The notes: generated from the sequence alone by a model not told the origin. A stretch of 64,000 bases of DNA from CFX2 sp014338005 (GCA_030263555.1 SZPE01000006.1:1-64000), one strand, 5' to 3'; numbered from the stretch's first letter, positions 47,567 to 55,762 are shown. A program made the numbers and translations.

Positions 47567-50341
47567 GCCGGTTTCCGGTTGAGCGCCGTCCGCCGTTTCC
47601 TGACTGGAGACTGCAGACTGGTGACTGCTGACTGTCACAAACGGCACGCGCGGCAGTTCCCGCTTGAGGTTGGCGGCGTAACGCTGGCGGTAGGCGGGAT
47701 GGTGCAGCAGCGCGTACAGATGATAAAAAATGTCCTCTTTGGTGATGCTGGCGTCACCGTAATGTTCCCGGTACTGTGCCAGCGCCCAATCGCTGATGTT
47801 GTCCCGCCGCGCATAAGCCCGCGCTGCCGACTCCCCCTCTCCGTATGGAGAGGGGGCCGGGGGGTGAGGTTCATACGTGTACAGCGGGAAACACTGCGTC
47901 TTTTCCAGCAAGTCCACACACGGAATAAAATTGGTCATCAGCGCCATGAAGGGTTTGCTGCTGCCTACGCCGCTGACGCAAATCACCCGGTTCTCGCGCT
48001 CCGTCTCCGGCGTGGGGAAGATACGCGGGAACTGGTAGGTACGATTGATGAACAGCCAGTCAAAATAGAGGTGCTGCTTTGTGAATGGTCTATACAGAGA
48101 TGATCTCAAATAGGTTTCTGAGAACTCACCGTATCTTAGCCCTTGCATCCTTTCTTTGAGGCTGCCATCCCATTTGATATGAAGTTTTACAAAGTTGTCT
48201 ATATCCTTTGGCCGACCTGCGCGTTTATAACGATCTACTTCACTGTTGTAATCGTCAACGAATTCGCGCATTCGCTGTGCAAGTACGTCTTTTTGAAAAC
48301 TATAAACAACACTATCGCGGTTTGTTTTCACGCCGCTGCTGTACGTTTCAAAAATCGCCTGCCCGCGCCCGGCTTTGGCGTCTTTCGTCCCCAGCGGCAG
48401 CAGAGCGTCCCAGTCCGTTTGCAGCCCTTCCGTCAGCCAGATATTGTTTTCGTCAGGTGTCAGCAGGCGCAGCGGTATCTGCGCCAGCGTTTTGTCCTCG
48501 ATGACGGCCAGCTTTTGCCCGGCCTTCAAATAATCGTCCACCTGATACAGATAAACGCGGGCGGGGATATCCGGGTCATGGTCTTTGCGACGGACTAAAA
48601 AGGTGATGCCGACCCCAACGCGGATCAGATCGCTGAAGATGTTGCCGCCTTCTTTGCGCCGGCGTTCGCCGCTGGTGCGGGCGTTGCCCTTAAAATCCAG
48701 ATGGTAAATGGCGGAAAACTCGCGCCCCAGCCAGTAGCGCATCCCGTCGAAGGCGATGCCGTCCAGAAAGCCGTTGTTGCTGACGAAAGCCACGATGCCC
48801 TCGTCCGCAACGCGGTCGCTGGCCCAGCGGAAGGCTTTCACGTAGGGGTCGCTCAGGGCGTTGCGCAGCGTGGCCGTGCCGGCGTGGCTGTAGGTTTCCT
48901 GCACGCGGCGGTCAAGCACCGCGTAGGCGCGGTTTTTGTTGTTGTCGTTTTCGTTCACCTGGCCGGCGTTGTAGGGCGGGTTGCCCAGGATGACGGTCAG
49001 TTCGGCCCGGCGCTGGCGCTCCACGCGCTGCGTATTGGCCTCGGTGAACAGGCTCATCTGGCGGTTTTCGGCCAGGTCGAAGGTATCCACCAGGCAGATG
49101 CCCTCGAAGGGCGCGTATTCGCCCATCGCTTCGTAGTAGGCGTGTTCGATGTTCATGCTGGCGATGTAGTAGGGCAGCAGCATGACCTCGTTGCAGTGCA
49201 GTTCGTGGGCATATTTGTGGGGCAGGGCGCTCGGTTTGCTGCGGCGAATTTCTTCCATCACGCGCAGGATGAAGTTGCCGGTGCCGACGAACGGGTCGAG
49301 GATATGCACGCCGGGGTCGGCCAGGCTGCGGTTGAACTCGCGCCGCAAAAGGTCTTCCACGCTGCGTACCATAAACTGCACGATGGGCTGCGGGGTGTAA
49401 ACGATGCCGTGTGTGTCGGCCACCTTAACGCTGAAGCCCTGGAAAAACTGCTCGTAAACCGTGTTCAGGAAGTTCTGTTTCTCGTTGTAATCGCCGATGG
49501 TGGCGGCGGTGGTTTCAATCGCGCCGTAAAAGTGGTCAAGCTCGCGCATGAAGTCGTCGCGGTTGAAGTATTTGCCGGTCAGGGCGTCCACCACCGTTTC
49601 GATCTCGCGGGCGATGGCGTTCTGGCGGGTGAAGCGCTCGTTGTGGAAGACGCGCCGGAAGATGCGCTCGGTGAGGATGTGCTGGATGAGCATTTCTTCA
49701 ACGGCGTCTTTGCTCAGGTTGGGGTTGATGGCGCTGCGGCACAGGTCAAAGAAGCGGTCGAAAGCCTGTTTGTAGGCCAGGCTGCGGCTGTACTCGCGTT
49801 CGATCAGGGCGTCCAGGGACTTCGCCACTTCCGGCACGCGGTCTTTAAACGCGGCGACGGCCTGTTCCCATTCCTCGATGGCCGGTTTGGTGTAGCTGAA
49901 GAAGGCTTGCAGGATGTTGACCAGCGCCTGGGGCCGTTCGGCGTCCAGGTCGGCGGCCAGCACCTCGCGCCCGTCCTGGAACAGGATGGCCTGGTCGGGC
50001 GACTGGAACAGGATGTTATCGCGGGGGTAGCCGGCCTCGAACTTCCTGCGGATTTCGGCGCGCAGGTCGTCCTGGCTGTCTTTGGCTTCCCAGGCGCCGT
50101 AGCGCAGGTTAAAGCGCGTCAGCACCGCGCCGTCCAGCCGGATGCTGCGGTTGTTGGGCAGCTTAAGCGGGTGCTGTTCGTTGAATGTGTAGCCGGCCTG
50201 CCGGGCGCAGTAGCCCAACAGGTCGGCGAAGGCCGGGGCGACGTTGCCTTCGGTCACCAACCCCATCTGGCGTTTTTCGCTCACCATCTCGAAATACTGC
50301 CGGATCGGTTTGCTGTTGGGGTTGAGGGATAGTCGAGTCAT
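47498..50341 (-). CDS. type ISP-like restriction/modification enzyme, N-terminal 947 residues (frame ends in repeat)
   Basis: N-terminal PD-(D/E)xK nuclease: Asp70 in RLDGAVL and Glu85-x-Lys87 in AWEAKD. Central N6-adenine methyltransferase: motif I DPFVGTGNF (349-357), motif IV NPPY (454-457). The remainder is a target-recognition region up to RELPRVPF. A helicase block, present in true type ISP enzymes, is absent. The frame then enters the heptamer tract and stops after about 40 repeat-derived residues; the specificity C-terminus lies in another frame at 47094-47507. A dispersed palindrome at 47837-47880 is translated as HPPAPSPYGEGE. TACACT upstream on the minus strand may be the -10. Function, if on, is DNA methylation and cleavage. 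Confidence 0.83.
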   Translation of the reverse strand: MTRLSLNPNSKPIRQYFEMVSEKRQMGLVTEGNVAPAFADLLGYCARQAGYTFNEQHPLKLPNNRSIRLDGAVLTRFNLRYGAWEAKDSQDDLRAEIRRKFEAGYPRDNILFQSPDQAILFQDGREVLAADLDAERPQALVNILQAFFSYTKPAIEEWEQAVAAFKDRVPEVAKSLDALIEREYSRSLAYKQAFDRFFDLCRSAINPNLSKDAVEEMLIQHILTERIFRRVFHNERFTRQNAIAREIETVVDALTGKYFNRDDFMRELDHFYGAIETTAATIGDYNEKQNFLNTVYEQFFQGFSVKVADTHGIVYTPQPIVQFMVRSVEDLLRREFNRSLADPGVHILDPFVGTGNFILRVMEEIRRSKPSALPHKYAHELHCNEVMLLPYYIASMNIEHAYYEAMGEYAPFEGICLVDTFDLAENRQMSLFTEANTQRVERQRRAELTVILGNPPYNAGQVNENDNNKNRAYAVLDRRVQETYSHAGTATLRNALSDPYVKAFRWASDRVADEGIVAFVSNNGFLDGIAFDGMRYWLGREFSAIYHLDFKGNARTSGERRRKEGGNIFSDLIRVGVGITFLVRRKDHDPDIPARVYLYQVDDYLKAGQKLAVIEDKTLAQIPLRLLTPDENNIWLTEGLQTDWDALLPLGTKDAKAGRGQAIFETYSSGVKTNRDSVVYSFQKDVLAQRMREFVDDYNSEVDRYKRAGRPKDIDNFVKLHIKWDGSLKERMQGLRYGEFSETYLRSSLYRPFTKQHLYFDWLFINRTYQFPRIFPTPETERENRVICVSGVGSSKPFMALMTNFIPCVDLLEKTQCFPLYTYEPHPPAPSPYGEGESAARAYARRDNISDWALAQYREHYGDASITKEDIFYHLYALLHHPAYRQRYAANLKRELPRVPFVTVSSHQSAVSSQETADGAQPETGDLGLTTNDLGLTTNDLGLTTWD
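47837..47880. repeat. CCCCCTCTCCGTATGGAGAG palindromic repeat, translated in frame
   Basis: CTCTCCGTATGGAGAG is a perfect hairpin within the type ISP-like gene and encodes PAPSPYGEGE. Same family as 2966-3012, 26238-26310 and 26548-26605. Confidence 0.65.
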
Positions 50342-50429
50342 ACACCTGTCCTGCCGCTGATAAGTGAAAAGTGTAACGCAGACGCCGCGCGGGGACAAGT
50401 CGGGGGCTTAATCCCGTCGGCAGCAAAGT

Positions 50430-50464
50430 CTCACCCGAATTTGGGGGAGATTTAGAGGGGGTCT
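50430..50464. repeat. repeat-like CACCCGAATTTGGGGGAGAT stretch in divergent promoter region
   Basis: CACCCGAATTTGGGGGAGATTTAGAGGGGG begins at 50432 (words: CACCCGAATTTGGGG, GAGATTTAGAGG, GGG). It resembles the dispersed CCCCCTCTAAATC repeats and lies between the divergent restriction and roadblock genes. Confidence 0.4.
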
Positions 50465-50561
50465 GATCACCATCACGGCTGTGTTGGTTGACCTGAATGT
50501 TTTTGAAGCGATTACCCTGCATTAAGCCATTCCTTGTTGTATATTCGCTCCGAATTTGTGC

Positions 50562-50567
50562 TACAAT
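50562..50567 (+). promoter_or_regulatory. -10 box TACAAT for the roadblock-V4R-response regulator operon
   Basis: TACAAT lies 74 bases before the GTG at 50642. A TTGTAT is 19 bases upstream of it, slightly longer than ideal. Confidence 0.45.
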
Positions 50568-50641
50568 CCAGAGTGTTGGGGTATTCAAACCCGCAACCGG
50601 CAAACTGTGTGATTCACGGTCGTACAAGGGAGTCCTTATTC

Positions 50642-51013
50642 GTGGCGAAATCACGGACTGAACAACTGGTGGAGCGCCTGCGTGACTTGCAGGCTAGTTC
50701 CGGCGACGTGGAAGCCGCCGCCATCGTCAGCGTAGACGGCCTGAGCATGGCATCGTCCCTGCCCGGCCATATCGAAGAAGACCGGGTGAGCGCCATGTCC
50801 GCCGCCATGCTGTCGCTGGGCGAACGCATCTCGACCGAGCTGGGCCGGGGGATGCTGGAACAGGTGATGGTGAAGGGGGAAAACGGCTACGTAATCCTCA
50901 CCGCCGTCGGGGAAGAAGCCGTCCTCACGGTGCTGGCGCGCAAAGAAGCCAAACTGGGGCTGATCTTCCTGGATGTGACCCGCACGGTAGACGCCCTGAT
51001 GCAGATCGTCTGA
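50642..51013 (+). CDS. roadblock/LC7-domain protein
   Basis: A 123-residue roadblock/LC7 domain covering the whole chain. VEAAAIVSVDGLSMASSLPG, DRVSAMSAAMLSLGERI and ENGYVILTAVGEEAVLTVLA are typical of bacterial MglB-like proteins. They act as GTPase-activating or scaffold partners for small GTPases of polarity and motility. No MglA-type GTPase is encoded in the window. GTG start with AAGGGAGT eight bases upstream. It is the first gene of a three-gene operon with V4R and response-regulator genes. Confidence 0.87.
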   Translation: MAKSRTEQLVERLRDLQASSGDVEAAAIVSVDGLSMASSLPGHIEEDRVSAMSAAMLSLGERISTELGRGMLEQVMVKGENGYVILTAVGEEAVLTVLARKEAKLGLIFLDVTRTVDALMQIV

Positions 51014-51036
51014 ATATTACCAAGCGATAAATCTCC

Positions 51037-51675
51037 GTGCGCGAACCGAGCGGCCTATACTACCCGAACCGCATCGCCCGGTATTTTTTCCAGGCGATGG
51101 AAGACGTTATGGGGCAAAACGGCCTGAACGTCGTCCTCAGCCTGGCCGGACTGGAAGCCTATATCGGGCATCCGCCGCCGGATAACCTGGCCGGCGAGTT
51201 TGATTTCACGGCGATGGCGGCCATCCAGGAGGCGCTGGAGGAAATGTACGGGGCGCGCGGCGGGCGCGGCATGGCGCTGCGTATCGGCAGGGCCAGCTTT
51301 TCCCAGGGGATGCGGACGTTCGGCGCGCTGGCGGGCGTGGATACGCCGGCCTTCCGGGCGCTGCCCCGTGATGCGCGCGGTCGCCTGGGGCTGATGGCGC
51401 TGGCGAATGTTTACAGCAGTTTCACCGATCAGCAGTCCTCGGTCGAAGAAGACGGTTCGACCTATCGCTTCGTGGTGGAAAACAGCCCTATGGCCTGGGG
51501 ACGCATGAGTGATAAACCGGTCTGCCACGCCCTGGTTGGCACGCTGCAAGAATGTATGCGCTGGATTTCCAACGGCTACGAGTATTACGTCTACGAGTCG
51601 GCCTGTCATGCCTGTGGGAGCGAAACTTGCGTCTTTACCATCAACAAAACGCCGATAGGGGGTAAACCCACGTGA
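51037..51675 (+). CDS. V4R-domain (vinyl-4-reductase-like) sensor protein
   Basis: A 212-residue protein. A helical N-terminus (YYPNRIARYFFQAMEDVMGQ) leads to a V4R domain in the C-terminal half. CHALVGTLQECMRWIS and YVYESACHACGSETCVFTINKTP include the conserved Cys residues for a small-molecule or metal-binding pocket. V4R domains bind hydrocarbons or act as sensors in signalling proteins. It overlaps the response regulator by four bases (GTGA), so the two are coupled. The sensed ligand is unknown. Start: GTG at 51037; a weak ribosome site lies upstream. Confidence 0.8.
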   Translation: MREPSGLYYPNRIARYFFQAMEDVMGQNGLNVVLSLAGLEAYIGHPPPDNLAGEFDFTAMAAIQEALEEMYGARGGRGMALRIGRASFSQGMRTFGALAGVDTPAFRALPRDARGRLGLMALANVYSSFTDQQSSVEEDGSTYRFVVENSPMAWGRMSDKPVCHALVGTLQECMRWISNGYEYYVYESACHACGSETCVFTINKTPIGGKPT

Positions 51676-52532
51676 GCGACAAACCCAAAATCCTGATCGT
51701 CGAGGACGATCTTGATCTGGCCGAAATGTTAAATGCCTATTTTCGCGCCTTAAGCTACGACGTGCTGACTGCCGCCTGGGGACGCGAAGCCCTGGAGATC
51801 AGCAGCCAGGAAAACCTGAACCTCATCATGCTGGACATCCGGCTGCCGGATATTGACGGCTACGAGGTCTGCCGCCAGCTTCGCACCCAGCGCCGCACGC
51901 AGAATTTGCCCATCATCTTCCTGACCGAAAAACGCGACCGGGTGGACAAACTGCAAGGGCTGGAACTGGGCGTGGTGGATTACATCACCAAACCGTTCGA
52001 TATTCAGGAACTGCGCCTGCGCGTTCGCAACGCCATCACCCGCGCCGCCCGCCAGAGCCTTTCTAACCCGGTGACGGATTTGCCGGAAGGCGAGCTGGTG
52101 GAGGAACGGCTGACCGGCCTGCTTTACAGCGACCAGAACTGGGCCGCGCTGCTGCTTTCGATGACCGGCCTGTCGGACTTTCGGGAGCTGTACGGCTTCG
52201 TGGCCGCCGACGACGTGCTGCGGGCCGTCACGCTGATGGTACGCAACGCCGTGCGCGAACACGGCGGCGAGGACGATTTTATCGGCCACCTGGGGGCTGA
52301 GGACTTTCTGATTCTGACCGCGCCGGACAAGGTGAATATCATCCGCGAGCGAGTCGAAAACCGGGTGCGGCTCTCGCGCGAGTATTTTTACCGCGACCGC
52401 GACAAAACACAGCCCACCCACGAGTCCAGCCAGCTTCAACTGCGAAGCGGCGTGGTGCTGCACGACCAGGGGCCGTTTAACGACGTGGAGAGTTTAAAAC
52501 AGGCGCTGTATTCGGCGGCGGTGCCGGCGTAG
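51672..52532 (+). CDS. response regulator: REC plus degenerate GGDEF-like domain
   Basis: A 286-residue protein. A receiver domain (1-122) has acidic residues in ILIVEDDLDLAEML, the phospho-Asp in IMLDIRLPD and the Lys in DYITKPFDIQEL. A C-terminal domain (about 135-285) starts NPVTDLPEGELVEERL, like the NPLTGLPG start of GGDEF domains, but the catalytic GGDEF is replaced by HLGAEDFLIL. So it is likely inactive for c-di-GMP synthesis and may serve as a binding or docking domain. A cognate histidine kinase is not adjacent. Confidence 0.88.
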   Translation: MSDKPKILIVEDDLDLAEMLNAYFRALSYDVLTAAWGREALEISSQENLNLIMLDIRLPDIDGYEVCRQLRTQRRTQNLPIIFLTEKRDRVDKLQGLELGVVDYITKPFDIQELRLRVRNAITRAARQSLSNPVTDLPEGELVEERLTGLLYSDQNWAALLLSMTGLSDFRELYGFVAADDVLRAVTLMVRNAVREHGGEDDFIGHLGAEDFLILTAPDKVNIIRERVENRVRLSREYFYRDRDKTQPTHESSQLQLRSGVVLHDQGPFNDVESLKQALYSAAVPA

Positions 52533-52568
52533 GGGCAGCCCTGACCCTCGAACGGAAAAGAGGGGATT

Positions 52569-52931
52569 ATGCAAAAACACGGGCGCGAAGATGATAAGGA
52601 ACGCGCGCGGCGCATCCAGGAACAGCAAATCCGCGCGCGCGACCCCGGCCCGTCCAAGATCAGAGGTTATGACTGGGACAAACACGCACAGCGCAGCCGG
52701 CAGGTGCACAAAAGCCGCCAAAAACCCCTGCTAATAGACCTGTTCGACATCCTGCCCCGGCGCTGGAAAGGCGCTGTGGTCGGCCTGGCGGTGGGGCTGC
52801 TGCCGCTGATCGCGGGGCAGGTCTTTTTGCCCGGCGACTGGAAAATCCTCGGCCTGCTGGGTTTGATGATCTGCGGGGTGGTTGGTTTTGTCATCGGCAA
52901 GGCGGCGCAGGACGAGATCAAAAAGTGGTGA
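52569..52931 (+). CDS. small membrane protein, unknown
   Basis: A 120-residue protein with a charged N-terminal half (DKERARRIQEQQIRARDPGP, HAQRSRQVHKSRQK) and two transmembrane helices (about residues 68-86 and 92-110; GAVVGLAVGLLPLIAGQVF and ILGLLGLMICGVVGFVIG). The basic N-terminus suggests it lies in the cytoplasm. Not recognised. GAGGGG lies about six bases before the ATG. It follows the response regulator by 36 bases, so co-transcription is likely. Confidence 0.72.
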   Translation: MQKHGREDDKERARRIQEQQIRARDPGPSKIRGYDWDKHAQRSRQVHKSRQKPLLIDLFDILPRRWKGAVVGLAVGLLPLIAGQVFLPGDWKILGLLGLMICGVVGFVIGKAAQDEIKKW

Positions 52932-52940
52932 AACGCCGGT

Positions 52941-53117
52941 TCAGTTGTGCCGTGTCTGCCGGCTGGACAGCACCCACAGGACGGCGATGACGCCGATTGT
53001 AACCGGCAGAACCCAATCCAGGAGCTGCGGGTTGGCGGCCAGGTTGAGGATAAAAATCGCCAGCGCGCCGGCCAGCACGACGGTCACAACGACATTCTGA
53101 AGATTCTTCCAAAACAT
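52941..53117 (-). CDS. 58-residue two-helix membrane protein (small gene)
   Basis: Read directly from the bases: MFWKNLQNVVVTVVLAGALA, then IFILNLAANPQLLDWVLPVT, then IGVIAVLWVLSSRQTRHN. Two hydrophobic helices are separated by a short polar loop (AANPQLLDW). AAAGGAGGT lies seven bases before the ATG and TATAAT (53138-53143, minus strand) further upstream, both strong signals. It is below the 60-residue limit of many gene finders. Its stop lies nine bases after the convergent gene's stop. The sequence resembles short LiaF/PspC-like TM pairs or DUF-type membrane peptides; no family is claimed. Confidence 0.75.
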   Translation of the reverse strand: MFWKNLQNVVVTVVLAGALAIFILNLAANPQLLDWVLPVTIGVIAVLWVLSSRQTRHN

Positions 53118-53137
53118 CGCGCACCTCCTTTATTTTT

Positions 53138-53143
53138 ATTATA
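53138..53143 (-). promoter_or_regulatory. -10 box TATAAT for the 58-residue membrane protein gene
   Basis: On the minus strand TATAAT lies 20 bases before the ATG at 53117, just ahead of AAAGGAGGT. Confidence 0.55.
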
Positions 53144-53231
53144 CGCCCACTTTCTCCGGTTTTGCGCCGTCCATCGTGCACCGAACCGGATTAGAATGGT
53201 AATCATTGCCCGACATGGATTCGGAGGTGTT

Positions 53232-53624
53232 ATGCTGGATCGCGCGATGATTTTCGGCCTGGGGGCGTCGGTGGCGGCGCTGGTGTTTGTGCTGGAACTG
53301 GTGCGGCGGCGTAAGCTGCGGGAGGAATATTCGCTGCTGTGGCTGGCGACGGCGGTGGTTTTAATCGTCCTCAGCCTGTCGCGCCCGCTGCTGGACGTGC
53401 TGGCCGGGCTGGTAGGCATCTTTTACCCGCCCAGCGCCCTGTTCCTGGTGGCGGTGGTGTTCATCCTGTTCATCCTGCTGCATTTTTCCACCGTCCTCAC
53501 CCGGCTGGCGCAGGAAAATAAAGAAACCGCCCAGCAGATCGCCCTGCTGCGCTGGCAGTTGGAACAGGCGCAGCAGGCTTTAGCGGCGCGCCAGGAACAC
53601 GCCGATGAACACCAGGACGACTAA
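53232..53624 (+). CDS. DUF2304-family small membrane protein
   Basis: A 130-residue protein with three hydrophobic helices (about 8-25, 38-55 and 70-90). RRRKLREEYSLLWLATAVVL is the typical DUF2304 segment, followed by a coiled-coil tail (LAQENKETAQQIALLRWQLE). Family function is unknown; members often sit next to glycosyltransferase genes, but none is here. GGAGG lies seven bases before the ATG at 53232. Its 3' end overlaps the rhomboid gene end by 45 bases on the opposite strand. Confidence 0.83.
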   Translation: MLDRAMIFGLGASVAALVFVLELVRRRKLREEYSLLWLATAVVLIVLSLSRPLLDVLAGLVGIFYPPSALFLVAVVFILFILLHFSTVLTRLAQENKETAQQIALLRWQLEQAQQALAARQEHADEHQDD

Positions 53625-54443
53625 TACGGTGGCATAAACCGAAACTACCCAGTAACGTTTACCGAGCGGGTTGGTATCCTCGCCTAAAATCTCGCCGGGG
53701 TAGTCGGGGTGCATTTTAAGCGTGAGGATGGGGCTGATGAACCACGCCAGCGCCATGCCCCCGGTCAGGCCGCCGATGTGCGCCCAGTTGTCAATCCGCA
53801 TGGCGCTGCCCGGCAGCGACGACGCCAGGCCGAACAGCAGGTTGACGATGCCGAAGGTAATCAGGCTTTGACGGCGCGCGCGTCCGGCTTCGCCCATCAG
53901 CCGGCGGTGATGGTGCAGGTACACAAACTCCGCCCCCAGGACGGCAAACACCGCGCCGGACGCCCCGACCGAATAACTTTCAAAACTGCCCAGCAGCGTA
54001 CTGAGTATCGAACCGGTCAGGCCGCCCAGCAGGTAGACGATTAAAAACCGCGCGTGGCCGAACAACCGCTCCAACGACGTACCGACGGCATACAGGATGT
54101 ACATATTAAAAATGAGGTGCAGGCTGTTGGCCGGTGCGAAACCGCCCAGGAAATCGTAAATGCTGGCGTGCAGGAACATCGAACTGAGCAGCCGGTAATA
54201 CTCGCCGCCGACCAGCACATCGGGCGGGTGGTTCGCACCCCACAGGAACAGGCTCGCGTCCACCTCCGGCGACAGCGCCCGCAGCGCAAAAATGGCGATG
54301 TTCAGCAGCACCAGGGCATAGGTTACAGTCGGCCTGACCGACGGGATATGCAGAATCACCTGCTGGCGCGGCGGCTGCTCCGGGGGCGGGGTGGGGCGGC
54401 GTTCCAGGGGGTGCGGGCGGCGTTCGGGCTGCGGGTTATCCAT
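53580..54443 (-). CDS. rhomboid-family intramembrane serine protease
   Basis: A 287-residue protease. A polar N-terminal region (about 1-35, Pro/Arg-rich) is followed by six TMs. The catalytic Ser lies in YSVGASGAVFAVLGAEF and the catalytic His in NWAHIGGLTGGMALAWF; the first-loop motif NSLHLIFNMYILYAVG is also present. It cleaves transmembrane substrates within the membrane; targets unknown. The final residues (IGVFLARR) overlap the DUF2304 gene by 45 bases. Divergent from the FmdB-like gene at 54499. Confidence 0.93.
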   Translation of the reverse strand: MDNPQPERRPHPLERRPTPPPEQPPRQQVILHIPSVRPTVTYALVLLNIAIFALRALSPEVDASLFLWGANHPPDVLVGGEYYRLLSSMFLHASIYDFLGGFAPANSLHLIFNMYILYAVGTSLERLFGHARFLIVYLLGGLTGSILSTLLGSFESYSVGASGAVFAVLGAEFVYLHHHRRLMGEAGRARRQSLITFGIVNLLFGLASSLPGSAMRIDNWAHIGGLTGGMALAWFISPILTLKMHPDYPGEILGEDTNPLGKRYWVVSVYATVLVVLVFIGVFLARR

Positions 54444-54458
54444 AAGCCGTTCTTTCGT

Positions 54459-54464
54459 TATAAT
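54459..54464 (+). promoter_or_regulatory. -10 box TATAAT for the zinc-ribbon gene
   Basis: TATAAT lies 34 bases before the ATG at 54499, within a 55-base divergent gap. TTATAA here is palindromic, so the rhomboid gene may share this region. Confidence 0.5.
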
Positions 54465-54498
54465 GTCCGTCGAAGATGACGGGCAACCAGGGTGAATT

Positions 54499-54876
54499 AT
54501 GCCGAGTTATGATTATCGCTGCAAACAGTGTGGGCGTGCCTTCGCGCTCTTTTATAAATCCTATAAGGATTACGACGCGGCCAGTCCAGTCTGCCCGCAG
54601 TGCGGCAGCAGCGACCTGACACGCCTTATTCGCCGGGTCAGCATCGCGCGGCCATCGCCCAACCTGGCGAATCTGTCGTCCGGCGAGATGCTGTCGGTGT
54701 TAGAAGGCGGCGATTCGCGGGAAATCGGCAGTTTGTTCCAGCAGGTGGGCGACAGCGCGGGGGTAGACCTGGGGCAGACTTACCGCGAAACCGCCGAGCG
54801 CCTGCAAAAAGGCGACAGCATACAAAACGTCGAAAACGACCTGCGGGCGCAGGCCTCAAACACCGCCGACGAATAA
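54499..54876 (+). CDS. FmdB-family zinc-ribbon protein
   Basis: A 125-residue protein. An N-terminal zinc ribbon (MPSYDYRCKQCGRAFALFYK, PVCPQCGSSDLTRLI) has paired CxxC knuckles (Cys8-11 and Cys32-35). The C-terminal part is helical (SSGEMLSVLEGGDSREIG) and ends ASNTADE. FmdB-like proteins are predicted regulators of unknown target. A perfect terminator hairpin follows the stop. Confidence 0.87.
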   Translation: MPSYDYRCKQCGRAFALFYKSYKDYDAASPVCPQCGSSDLTRLIRRVSIARPSPNLANLSSGEMLSVLEGGDSREIGSLFQQVGDSAGVDLGQTYRETAERLQKGDSIQNVENDLRAQASNTADE

Positions 54877-54892
54877 ATTCCCTGAAATAAAT

Positions 54893-54920
54893 CGGACGCC
54901 CCGTGCGGGGCGTCCGTTAA
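54893..54920 (+). terminator. intrinsic terminator of the zinc-ribbon gene
   Basis: CGGACGCCCC (54893-54902) / GGGGCGTCCG (54907-54916), a perfect 10-bp stem with a four-base loop, followed by TTAATCC. The 54921-55093 stretch after it is AT-rich and shows no gene. Confidence 0.7.
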
Positions 54921-55093
54921 TCCTATTCTATGAACCTCTTTTTAGAGTGAAGATAGGCTTTGATGTTGGCCTCTAAAAGTTAATCTTTGTGGAACTCTAA
55001 ATTGGCTCTCTTACTTCCTGTATGCTGACTTTATTTTGACTCGAAAACTGCGCGATTCGGAGTGACTTTTGTCACGTTACCATCTGACGAATG

Positions 55094-55762
55094 TCATTCT
55101 CGGTTAATCTTTTCTTCATCTTCCTCGCGGCCATAGGGTCGGGTGGTGGGGTACAGAGCGATCAGCAGGCCGTAAGCGCGCTTTTCGGCGGGATGTTCCT
55201 CGTCCCCGGTCACAAATTCCCACACCAGGCCGCGCAGCCGCCGGTAAAACTCCTCGGCGCGGTCGGGCGCTAAATACAGCGTATTACGCGCCATCATCAG
55301 CGTCCGGCTGATCGGTCGGTCGCCGTCTTCTTCCGCGTACACGTCAATCGCGCCTTCGGCCACGCTTTCCTGAATATCGGCGCGGGTGTCCTCGAACAAA
55401 CCCGTCAGCATCACGTTTAAACCTTCTTTGCCGGCGGGGCTGGTCGGCGAAAACAGAGCTTTATTGACGTGATAGCTGAAGGCACTGGCCTGGTACTGTT
55501 TTTCCACAATGCCGGAAACCAGGCGCGTATCCACCACGCGGATCAAACCCCGTTCTTCAAGCTGTTTGATGTGGTAGTACAGTTTGGTCGGCGGCAGTTC
55601 AAGATCGGCGGCCACCTGCTTGACGGTGCGCGGCTGGTGGGTGACGAGTTCGATGATCTGGATTCGGAGCGGGTCGGCCAGCACCCTTAACGTTTCTAAA
55701 TCGTTCACCACGAATTCGGGGATCGGTTTTTGAGGCGGCGCTTTGCGCTCGGAGTCAGACAT
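55094..55762 (-). CDS. ArsR-type winged-helix transcriptional regulator
   Basis: A 222-residue regulator. LRVLADPLRIQIIELVTHQPR is the first helices, TVKQVAADLELPPTKLYYHIKQLEERGLI the recognition helix-wing (split for length: TVKQVAADLELPP + TKLYYHIKQLEERGLI), and VVDTRLVSGIVEKQYQ the second wing. The remainder (about 90-222) is helical with an acidic end. The TKLYYHIKQLEERGLI segment places it in the helix-turn-helix 20/ArsR-like group; the ligand is unknown. It has its own -10 (55797-55802) and may autoregulate. No Shine-Dalgarno is obvious. Confidence 0.85.
   Translation of the reverse strand: MSDSERKAPPQKPIPEFVVNDLETLRVLADPLRIQIIELVTHQPRTVKQVAADLELPPTKLYYHIKQLEERGLIRVVDTRLVSGIVEKQYQASAFSYHVNKALFSPTSPAGKEGLNVMLTGLFEDTRADIQESVAEGAIDVYAEEDGDRPISRTLMMARNTLYLAPDRAEEFYRRLRGLVWEFVTGDEEHPAEKRAYGLLIALYPTTRPYGREEDEEKINRE

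Noticed and set aside
48701..50332. A 543-codon open frame on the plus strand opposite the restriction gene
   Set aside because: It is the antisense shadow of the type ISP-like gene: composition is V/G/H/Q-rich without domain motifs, there is no ribosome site, and the opposite frame has clear catalytic motifs.
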